Assembly: GCA_043750035.1 (NCBI GenBank)
Contig: JAYVCI010000056.1
Coordinates: forward strand, 1-30,864
Direction: 5' to 3'
Source: CANJUD01 sp043750035
Lineage (GTDB): Bacteria; Bacteroidota; Bacteroidia; UKL13-3
Length of the DNA: 30,864 nt
Position numbers and translations under genes: made by a program
The notes under the pieces: generated by a model
The model's input: only the letters and a program-made list of their open reading frames with translations
What the model was told of the DNA's origin: nothing
Database searches by the model: none
In this document: one piece after another, positions 24,613-30,864 of the stretch
How positions within the stretch are numbered: the first letter of the stretch is position 1
Layout: each line of letters opens with the position of its first letter

Positions 24613-25149
24613 CTACAAAATTGTTATATGATATATAGAATTTTCCTTTTGTGTCTTACTTGCTTGTTCGCGATTAATGGCAGCTATATCTTTCAGGTAT
24701 TTTTTATATTCCTTATTGGTTACAAAACCTTTGTCGAGTATTTTAATTTTAGCATTACCGTTTAGTGTTCTGGGTTTCACATTCATAAAAGTGTAAAGGG
24801 AATTTTGATAACCCATCTGATAGTTGTTTTCAATTTTTAGATTATCGAAATGAAAAGTAAAAACCAATGAAGCAACTGAAAATCCAGCATCCTCCACTTT
24901 CTTTTTAATTAATTCTGGGTCAACAATTGAATCTTTTTTAAAGCTGAGAATAAAAGTGGTATGGTTCAAATCAGTTCCTATACTGTCAATAAAAGTTAGC
25001 GTTTGTAATTGCTTTTGTGTAGCAAACGAACACATGGAACAGGTTAGCCCACTTACCTTTAATTCGGCTTTAATAAATTGGGCTTGTACCGCTATATGTG
25101 ATATTATAAATCCACAAACAATAATTATTTTAATTATATACTTTTTCAT
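24613..25149 (-). CDS. Secreted HMA-domain protein
   Basis: A 178-residue protein with a signal peptide (HIAVQAQ) and an HMA-type domain: SGLTCSMC (C37, C40) and a betaalphabetabetaalphabeta layout to about residue 98 (ending KKKVEDAGFSVASLV). The remaining 80 residues form an extra beta-rich segment (TFHFDNLKIENN) and a charged helix. It should bind one Cu(I) outside the cytoplasm. It is 4 bases downstream of the HMA-DUF3347 gene and 1 base upstream of the barrel gene. Confidence 0.85.
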   Translation of the reverse strand: MKKYIIKIIIVCGFIISHIAVQAQFIKAELKVSGLTCSMCSFATQKQLQTLTFIDSIGTDLNHTTFILSFKKDSIVDPELIKKKVEDAGFSVASLVFTFHFDNLKIENNYQMGYQNSLYTFMNVKPRTLNGNAKIKILDKGFVTNKEYKKYLKDIAAINREQASKTQKENSIYHITIL

Positions 25150-25153
25150 CGTT

Positions 25154-26023
25154 CTATTTATTTATGGTTTCCGTCAATTTGCCACAGCCAATCATTTGCG
25201 AACCGTAGTATGGATTTTTAATTCCTTTTTCTTTGCTCAACCAATCTGCACCCTTGCCATTGGCATACATGGGGCAGTGGTCGAAGTAAACGGTATAGTC
25301 GGGTTTTATTGCTTTTATCACTTCATATATATTTGCTGAAAGTGTTACAAAGTATGCACGCTGCGATTCAATTTTAGTTATGTTTTTTATATGCTCGGCA
25401 TCGGCTAAAAGCTGCTTTTCATATTTCATCCATACGCTGTGCTGTGCGGGTGCCATGCTTTCCATTTTTACAGATTCTATAGCTTTATATAATTCTTTTG
25501 CTTTTGCTGCAGTGGTATTGCCATCATCTTTGGTGAGTGCATCTTTCAAGCTAAAGTATAGTGCATACACCTCACTAAGTGGATTTACCGTTTCTACAGT
25601 TTTTACCGAATCTATAACTGGAGCATCTTTTTTAGGGGTTTCTATTTTTACGAGCGTTTTAGTTTCCTGTTTGTATTGTTTGCGGTCATATTTGCAGCAG
25701 GCATGTAAGCTATTATAAACGGCATCAGGGGCAATGTATTTGTCATTATCATAACCCGCGTAAGCTATATTTCTAAGCAATGCATCGGCATTTGTTTTTA
25801 TACTGTCGTATATTAGGGTTACTATTTTGGTATCCACATCCCATATACCTTTTGAAATATGTTTTTTGGTGGAGGCTTTTTCTATTTTCTCTTTGCACAT
25901 ATCGCAATTGCCATATACTTTATAAGTTTCTGTTTTGGCATGTTTGATTTTAGCCTCACAATTAGTGAGAATGAGGGAAAGCACTATTGTAAAGAGTATC
26001 CCTATTTTATTTCTGTTATTCAT
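25154..26023 (-). CDS. HMA-DUF3347 lipoprotein
   Basis: A 289-residue protein with a lipoprotein-like signal (LILTNC, C22; the asparagine before the cysteine is unusual). An HMA-like domain carries GNCDMC (C40, C43); HACC (about 106-109) lies just after it. A linker leads to a DUF3347 domain (about 150-285) ending DHCPMYANGKGADW and YYGSQMIGCG, nearly the same as the ending of the 21663-22364 protein, so the two arose by duplication with a different metal-binding front end. It probably receives or hands over copper in the periplasm. Confidence 0.87.
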   Translation of the reverse strand: MNNRNKIGILFTIVLSLILTNCEAKIKHAKTETYKVYGNCDMCKEKIEKASTKKHISKGIWDVDTKIVTLIYDSIKTNADALLRNIAYAGYDNDKYIAPDAVYNSLHACCKYDRKQYKQETKTLVKIETPKKDAPVIDSVKTVETVNPLSEVYALYFSLKDALTKDDGNTTAAKAKELYKAIESVKMESMAPAQHSVWMKYEKQLLADAEHIKNITKIESQRAYFVTLSANIYEVIKAIKPDYTVYFDHCPMYANGKGADWLSKEKGIKNPYYGSQMIGCGKLTETINK

Positions 26024-26046
26024 TATAGTTGTTAATTATGATTATT

Positions 26047-26105
26047 CGATTTTTTTTTTAAAAAATATTGTTTAACCGAAGCACTATGTGCAGTGGCCGG
26101 CTTAT
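26047..26105 (-). terminator. Possible terminator-like region after HYC_CC_PP
   Basis: On the minus strand a short hairpin (CACT and AGTG arms, 26082-26095; alternatively GCAC/GTGC, 26081-26091) is followed after some 20 bases by ATTTTTT and an A-run. It lies between the HYC_CC_PP stop and the HMA-DUF3347 start and might cause partial termination within the cluster. The hairpin is small, so this is a weak call. Confidence 0.3.
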
Positions 26106-26118
26106 ATAAAAAAAAAAA

Positions 26119-26508
26119 TCAAATTCGGAAAACCCGATTGCACAAATAAATGGGATATTTTAATTGGCTTGGCGGGTGATGGTTATTATAAACAACACTT
26201 TCATTACCCAATGTAAATAGGGATGTATTGTTTGATAAAAGTATTACATAAGTAGCCGAAAATAATTTACTGAAATCAGTAAAAAGTTGTGGTGTGGCTT
26301 CCTGTACTTCTTTAATACTGATGGAACAGGTTTTTGTTTTGCAGCAGTTTTCATCCATCTCCATGTCTTCACACCCACATTGTTTGCTTTTTGAAACCTG
26401 CAATGAAACAGAAGATAGCTTGCCACCACAGTAATGGGCATAAACTTTAATACCTATGGATGGTATCAGGTAGCATATTAAAAGTAGTATAATGGCTGCT
26501 CTTTTCAT
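26119..26508 (-). CDS. HYC_CC_PP family protein
   Basis: A 129-residue exported protein carrying all three motifs that name the family: HYC (25-27, right after the signal peptide), CC (55-56, in ENCCKTKT) and PP near the C-terminus (HHPPSQ). Additional cysteines at 44, 46 and 61 (QCGCED, KTCS) suggest a metal or disulfide site. The family is known from Bacteroidota metal-resistance neighbourhoods; its function is not established. It is 31 bases after the heavy-metal-binding lipoprotein gene. Confidence 0.85.
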   Translation of the reverse strand: MKRAAIILLLICYLIPSIGIKVYAHYCGGKLSSVSLQVSKSKQCGCEDMEMDENCCKTKTCSISIKEVQEATPQLFTDFSKLFSATYVILLSNNTSLFTLGNESVVYNNHHPPSQLKYPIYLCNRVFRI

Positions 26509-26539
26509 TTTGTATATATATAGCGAAAATCGTGCCTGT

Positions 26540-26746
26540 TTAGTTTGCTTTTTTTAGGTTCATCCCGCATTTTGGGCATTTGCCTGCAGTGGTATAGGTA
26601 GTATCACTTTGGTCTTTCATGGGGCATTGGTATTTTACAGTGGCAGTGTCTGATGCTACAACCAGTGCTGTGCCCGATGTATTGCTGCTGTTGCAGGATG
26701 TGAATACAAATGTCGCAAATAATATAATAATGGCTAATTTTTTCAT
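26540..26746 (-). CDS. Minimal heavy-metal-binding-domain lipoprotein
   Basis: A 68-residue lipoprotein (FTSC, C18) that is little more than one heavy-metal-binding domain: YQCPM, a loop, then GKCPKCGMNL. The usual histidine of CPMHP is replaced by lysine (CPMKD). It may buffer copper at the cell envelope. Its ATG overlaps the stop of the sialidase-like gene by 4 bases (ATGA), so the two are translationally coupled. Confidence 0.88.
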   Translation of the reverse strand: MKKLAIIILFATFVFTSCNSSNTSGTALVVASDTATVKYQCPMKDQSDTTYTTAGKCPKCGMNLKKAN

Positions 26747-28215
26747 TGTTTGATGAATTTTTGTATACTGAAATAATGCTGCGATACTATTTGTAAAAAG
26801 TAGATACCACTGGCATAATTTGAAATTTCTATCTGGGTATTTGAAGTTGGTGAGGCATTATATATTTTTTCACCCACTGCATTGTATATATTGATTGCAT
26901 ATTTTTCATTGTCAGATGAAATAACATTTATGATACCTGTTGCAGGATTGGGAAATACTGAAAAATTATTTTGTTCCATTTGATAGTTATTATATTCATT
27001 TACCGAAGTATTAATTGGTGTATAAGTAGCACTTCTAAATTTCACGGTTCCCGAATTGTCGTCCTGCCACACCACAAAAATATTTCCGTTGCTCATGGCC
27101 ACATCTGCATTGGTGATATCTTTCAAATCTACTGTATCATAATTAGTAGGAAAACCTTTGGAGATATCATTTGTAAAAAGGATGGGAAGTTGTGTGCCAG
27201 TGCTCGTTGTTTGCTTCCATACAATAGCCCCAGCCTTTCCATCGGTAGCAATGCGGGGATAGTTTTGCTGGCTTAATCCTGTAAAGTTTCCTGATAGCCT
27301 TGAGACAGATTTCACTGCTCCGCTGCTGATCGAAGAACTACTTATATAGGTTCGGAAATTTCCACTTCCGGCACTTAAAAAAACACTATATAACGAATCG
27401 CCAATAACCACCCCGTCAGGACCGCTTGAGGGGCACGAATTAATCATCCATTTGGTATTGTCAGTTGCAAAACCGCTGTTGAATGATACATTGTTATTGG
27501 TAGAAATACCGGTCCATATATCACGGATATTGTTTAGATTGTCTCGGTATAACATAGCAGAGATATTGCCCGATGATATAATGGCACCCGGACAGCAATC
27601 GCAAACCTCAGCATTTGTGCCGCTATAACCACTGGCTATCACATCTGTAGAAAAAGTTTTACCATAGTCGGCAGATTTTGTGACGACCCATCTGGATTGC
27701 ATAAATGAAGCATTGAATTTCATAAAAGCAACTATTGGATTTCCAGCATCGTCAACGGTAACTGTGGGGAAACGGGAGATACTATCAGCTATATAATCTA
27801 CACGGACAGGCGATGAAAATGAAGCACCCCCATTAAATGAAGTTAAAATATATATATAATTGGTGTCCGATGTTTCTGGAGCACGTTTAAATACGACATA
27901 TACTGTGTCGCCTTTTGAAGCAATATCGGGTCCCATCCAACTTGCAGTAGCAGCTTTAAACCCTGTGGGATTTATTTTTACAGGTGTGGTAAATGCAGTG
28001 CCATTCCATTTTGAAAAAAATATAGATTCATCCGACATCTTTCCCCATATAACCATGGGATTTCCTGCACCATCCAATGCCATACGGGGGTGCATACAAC
28101 TATATGCATTGGTGGAGATATTCATGCCCATTTTCCAAGTGATATTACTCTGTGCTTTGCAAAAAGTGAAGTTGATTGCGAAAACTAAAAACAGAAAAAT
28201 TGATTTTTTATTCAT
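26743..28215 (-). CDS. T9SS-secreted sialidase-like beta-propeller protein with CDCCP motif
   Basis: A 490-residue protein with a signal peptide ending TFCKAQ, a domain with BNR/sialidase-like repeats (HPRMALDGAGNP, FPTVTVDDAGNP, YPRIATDGKAG, each followed by a beta-rich stretch), and a C-terminal T9SS type A sorting domain beginning SVFPNPATG and ending in a short lysine-containing strand. The motif EVCDCCPG (about 201-208) with downstream YRDN and NSCPSSGPDG looks conserved and metal-site-like. True sialidase activity is unlikely to be inferable: the propeller fold is widespread. The gene stands in the copper cluster, so a surface metal-binding or sensing role is possible. Confidence 0.8.
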   Translation of the reverse strand: MNKKSIFLFLVFAINFTFCKAQSNITWKMGMNISTNAYSCMHPRMALDGAGNPMVIWGKMSDESIFFSKWNGTAFTTPVKINPTGFKAATASWMGPDIASKGDTVYVVFKRAPETSDTNYIYILTSFNGGASFSSPVRVDYIADSISRFPTVTVDDAGNPIVAFMKFNASFMQSRWVVTKSADYGKTFSTDVIASGYSGTNAEVCDCCPGAIISSGNISAMLYRDNLNNIRDIWTGISTNNNVSFNSGFATDNTKWMINSCPSSGPDGVVIGDSLYSVFLSAGSGNFRTYISSSSISSGAVKSVSRLSGNFTGLSQQNYPRIATDGKAGAIVWKQTTSTGTQLPILFTNDISKGFPTNYDTVDLKDITNADVAMSNGNIFVVWQDDNSGTVKFRSATYTPINTSVNEYNNYQMEQNNFSVFPNPATGIINVISSDNEKYAINIYNAVGEKIYNASPTSNTQIEISNYASGIYFLQIVSQHYFSIQKFIKQ

Positions 28216-28256
28216 GATATTGTTTTTGTGGTTGGGGAACTTATGGCAGTACTGGA

Positions 28257-29627
28257 TTAAAAAATATTTATTTTAATTGTTTTTGTTTCATTTGAATTAT
28301 TTAATTTCAAAATATACATCCCCTGCGAAAGACCTTCGGTGCTTATAATATTATTTGTTGTGTTGGTATTTGATTTAATTTCCGCACCACATATATTGTA
28401 AATACTGTATGATTTTAAATTGTCAAAACCAGCTATATTAATCGAGCCTGTATTTGAGGGGTTGGGAAATACAGTTACCTCACTTTTGGTTTCGTTTATC
28501 GTATTTACCGCCAATGGCCAGGCATTGCTATTGTCTATCATATATACCCTTTTGTTGTATTTATCAGCAAAATATATTTTTCCATCGGGGCCTACTTTTA
28601 CGCCCATAGGGTCGGGATTGGAAGCATATTTTAGTTTTATTCTACCCACTTCGGCGAAATTATTGGAAATACTATATATAATTATTTCATCAGTGGCATT
28701 ATCGGTCACAATTAATCGGTCACCATATATATCAATGCCGACTGGGCTTGTCAAATTGGTAGTAACCATATTTTTCATTGCCAATCCAGTATATTCTTGA
28801 TATTCTACTAATTGTTCGTTATTAACTTTAGCTGCAGATCCATTATCAGAGCCTGTTGTAATGTCAATTCTAAAAATTCTTTTTCCCACAGGGTCGCATC
28901 CATATAGGTATTTTTTATTGGCATCAATTACTATATGACTTGGCAATGTTGCATGTTTGGTAAATTTGAAATCATTATATACCCATACACTTCCAGCACT
29001 ATGGTTAGCTCCACCGGGCTGATGAGGTTGTCCAAAATCATAGCGTTTAATATTGCCTTCATATCCATCAAGTACCCAAAACACAAGGTCTTTTTCAAAA
29101 GCAATTCCTTTTCCGAAAGGACTTTGGTGTATCATACTTAAATGACTCCCATTAACTTGAGATGAACTTGGATTGCCTAAAATTCCGTAAATCGTTAGGT
29201 CTCCCGGCCATAAGGTTGGGCCGGTGTATTGGCCTCCACTTCTGTTCGCATCTAATATATCTGCACTTGTAGCCCAATTGCTTTCACCAAATGCCATCGC
29301 ACTTGCCATAGCCATAAAGTGCCACGCATTGCCATCTTTTACATATTGTGAAGTTCGGGTGCTTTTGTTGGCATTAGAAACAATAACACTAGATCCGCCC
29401 GTGCTGCTAGTGCCCTGATTTAAAATCCATAGTTGGAATGGTCTAGCCGATTGGTCTGGATAAAAATCTAGATCAACTGGGCTGCTGAGGGAATTTGATG
29501 AACTGGCAACAAGGGTAAAAACATTTTTGCTTGAGTCCACCACGTACGAATCAATACTTTGCTGGCATAGTACTACTTCAAAGCACAAACAAATAGTGAG
29601 TGTGCAGATTGCTTTAACTTTTTTCAT
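28257..29627 (-). CDS. T9SS-secreted NHL-type beta-propeller protein (PAL-like)
   Basis: A 456-residue protein with a signal peptide (ending LCQQ), a beta-propeller with NHL-like repeats (LPSHIVIDANKKYLYGCD, TSPVGIDIYGDRLIVTDN, DPMGVKVGPDGKIYFADK), and a T9SS sorting domain starting TVFPNPSNTG. Several histidines sit at turns: GSHLSMIHQSPFG, GQPHQPGG, NHSAG and LPSHI. NHL propellers with such histidines include the lyase half (PAL) of peptidylglycine alpha-amidating enzymes, where three His bind zinc. The start overlaps the stop of the PHM-like gene (ATGA), so the products are made together. Whether it has lyase activity cannot be seen from the sequence. Confidence 0.78.
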   Translation of the reverse strand: MKKVKAICTLTICLCFEVVLCQQSIDSYVVDSSKNVFTLVASSSNSLSSPVDLDFYPDQSARPFQLWILNQGTSSTGGSSVIVSNANKSTRTSQYVKDGNAWHFMAMASAMAFGESNWATSADILDANRSGGQYTGPTLWPGDLTIYGILGNPSSSQVNGSHLSMIHQSPFGKGIAFEKDLVFWVLDGYEGNIKRYDFGQPHQPGGANHSAGSVWVYNDFKFTKHATLPSHIVIDANKKYLYGCDPVGKRIFRIDITTGSDNGSAAKVNNEQLVEYQEYTGLAMKNMVTTNLTSPVGIDIYGDRLIVTDNATDEIIIYSISNNFAEVGRIKLKYASNPDPMGVKVGPDGKIYFADKYNKRVYMIDNSNAWPLAVNTINETKSEVTVFPNPSNTGSINIAGFDNLKSYSIYNICGAEIKSNTNTTNNIISTEGLSQGMYILKLNNSNETKTIKINIF

Positions 29628-30864
29628 TGTTTAATTAATTTATGTGTGAATATTTGATTAGAAGAAGTGATAATTTTCGGTATTATTTGAACGAAATAGA
29701 TTCCATTACTCAGTGAAGAAATATCAATTGTGGCATTGCTTGAATTATTGCCCGATATATATAAAACTGTTTCACCTAAAACATTTAAAATTTTTATTCC
29801 TGCATCTTTAATCTCGTGTCCAAACTGTATTGCGAAAGTGTTGTTGGTTGGGTTTGGATAAATATTTATATCCATCCAATTCGGCTGATTTTTTTTAATT
29901 CCATTTACGATATTTGTGGTGCTGCAGTTCAAATAATGTGCTTGATGTATAATACAATCGGCAATTATATTTTCATCATTGGCCTGATAAGGTAAATAGG
30001 AAAATGAAAACAGCATTTGTTCTGAGGTATCTGATTCGCCTGCCACTATGGAGCGGGGAGGGTCGAAAGGATTATTTGGATTATGGGCAGTATTGTCATA
30101 TTCTGCTATTCCATATAAAACACTTCCAACAGGTATTTTTAAAGGCGTATTAAAATAATATACTCCTTGTGACCACAAATCCTCATTGTCTTCAATCAGT
30201 AATATATCAATTGTATCGCTTGCGGGTGTTACGGCATAGCAATTCATATTAATGCATATTTTGTGCGACCAATGAGAAACACTTAAAAGCGTAATATCAG
30301 CAGGAATAGTATATTCCTCATAAAAGGTTTTGATGCTGTCAGCAGGGATAACGAATGGCGGATTTTGCAAATTTGTATTGTGATTTAATAAGGTTGCTAT
30401 CTCAATAAGCCGTGGTGTTGGTGAGGTATCAAACTTAATATTTAACTGTGTTGAATCAGTTTTGTTCAAAGCATCTTCGGCAAACAAAATTCGCAATACC
30501 AAATGGGCATTTGCATCAAGTTTAATTGCCATGTTTGGAGGCGGATGGTACAGCGGATTTCCATGCACCCATCCATATAAAAGCTTTGCAGATGGGCTGC
30601 CAATACCATCATAATTTTCGTAGCCATTTGAGGTATCACCTGCATCTAAGGTTAATGGAATAGACGATGTGTCAGAATATAAAAACACATTATATATTGC
30701 AGATAAATTTGCAGGCAAAATCTCTATATCAGAAATCTTTTTTTCAGTAGCGTAGGTGGTAGGTAAAACAAAGCAGTGATATTGGAAGCCCACAAAGTTT
30801 GGAACGGTGTAAGCAGGTATCCGCACGGAAATATCGGGCGAAGAAATCTGGCTTTTAAGTGGGG
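29624..30864 (-). CDS. T9SS-secreted PHM-like (copper type II monooxygenase fold) protein, partial
   Basis: The 5' end is outside the window; the frame is open through the edge (a GTG at 30826 is internal). Residue numbers here count from that GTG. The N-terminal PHM domain is recognisable (SPDISVRIPAYTVP, YHCFVLP, EILPAN, YGWVHG) and so is the C-terminal one (SVSHWSHKIC, YYFNTPLKIPVGS, EYDNTAHNPNNPFDPPRS, GESDTSEQM). A T9SS sorting domain starts near NIYPNPTNN. In active family members copper is bound by VHH, HYH, HxH and a Met. Here VHH is IYN (44-46), the HYH region is ILFAED (113-118), the HxH is WSH (186-188), and the Met (271) is kept. It may therefore be a non-catalytic binding protein. 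It is the first visible gene of the cluster. Confidence 0.8.
   Translation of the reverse strand, partial: PLKSQISSPDISVRIPAYTVPNFVGFQYHCFVLPTTYATEKKISDIEILPANLSAIYNVFLYSDTSSIPLTLDAGDTSNGYENYDGIGSPSAKLLYGWVHGNPLYHPPPNMAIKLDANAHLVLRILFAEDALNKTDSTQLNIKFDTSPTPRLIEIATLLNHNTNLQNPPFVIPADSIKTFYEEYTIPADITLLSVSHWSHKICINMNCYAVTPASDTIDILLIEDNEDLWSQGVYYFNTPLKIPVGSVLYGIAEYDNTAHNPNNPFDPPRSIVAGESDTSEQMLFSFSYLPYQANDENIIADCIIHQAHYLNCSTTNIVNGIKKNQPNWMDINIYPNPTNNTFAIQFGHEIKDAGIKILNVLGETVLYISGNNSSNATIDISSLSNGIYFVQIIPKIITSSNQIFTHKLIKQ

Noticed and set aside
1..30864. CRISPR array, tRNA/rRNA genes, IS elements, integrase or conjugation genes
   Set aside because: I looked for regularly spaced repeats, transposase or integrase motifs and tRNA-like structures and saw none.

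Overview
This 30.9 kb window is AT-rich DNA from a member of the Bacteroidota. The evidence is three type IX secretion (T9SS) C-terminal sorting domains with the FPNP/YPNP signature, Bacteroidota-type promoter elements (TAnnTTTG), weak ribosome binding sites, and families I know mainly from this phylum (DUF6660, HYC_CC_PP, the fused CzcA-outer membrane factor, DUF3347). I cannot name the genus. Every gene I accept is on the minus strand, so the window reads from right (upstream) to left (downstream).

Right part (30864 to about 21200) looks like one long copper/heavy-metal handling gene run. It begins, cut by the window edge, with a PHM-like (copper type II monooxygenase fold) T9SS protein. 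This is coupled by ATGA overlap to an NHL-type beta-propeller T9SS protein, followed by a sialidase-like propeller T9SS protein with a CDCCP motif, which is itself coupled to a tiny heavy-metal-binding lipoprotein. Then come HYC_CC_PP, an HMA-DUF3347 lipoprotein, a secreted HMA protein, an outer-membrane barrel, a TlpA/thioredoxin-like protein, an HMA-MauE membrane protein, an HMBD-DUF3347 lipoprotein, a haem-binding (CxxCH) protein, and a multicopper oxidase fused to a CopB-like barrel. Together they suggest export, oxidation and capture of copper at the cell envelope.

Middle (18720 to 15700): an MmeI-like type IIL restriction-modification gene sits between two direct repeats of about 78 bp. 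Both repeats are the 3' end of the multicopper oxidase gene, which points to insertion with target duplication.

Left-middle (15645 to 5009): a second metal-efflux block, with a DUF6660 Cys-rich protein, a CzcA-type RND pump fused to its outer-membrane factor, a CzcB adaptor carrying a striking Cx2Hx2 repeat array, an SPFH/Band 7 lipoprotein, a small membrane protein, an NRAMP-family transporter and a P1B-type ATPase with a DKTR instead of DKTG motif.

Left end (4726 to 1): a second, Eco57I-like type IIG restriction-modification gene, a 41-codon remnant of a SAM-dependent methyltransferase, and an ArsR repressor with a perfect 14-bp inverted-repeat operator wrapped around its -7 promoter box, followed by a DsrE-family gene that is frameshifted and cut by the window edge.

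Three copies of a GC-rich palindromic repeat of about 36 bp lie inside reading frames without breaking them: one in the type IIG gene and two in the multicopper oxidase gene. I saw no tRNA, rRNA, CRISPR array, transposase, integrase or conjugation gene. The most interesting candidate system is the translationally coupled PHM-like/NHL pair at the head of the copper cluster. It resembles a split peptidylglycine amidating enzyme, but the PHM-like copper ligands appear to be mostly lost.
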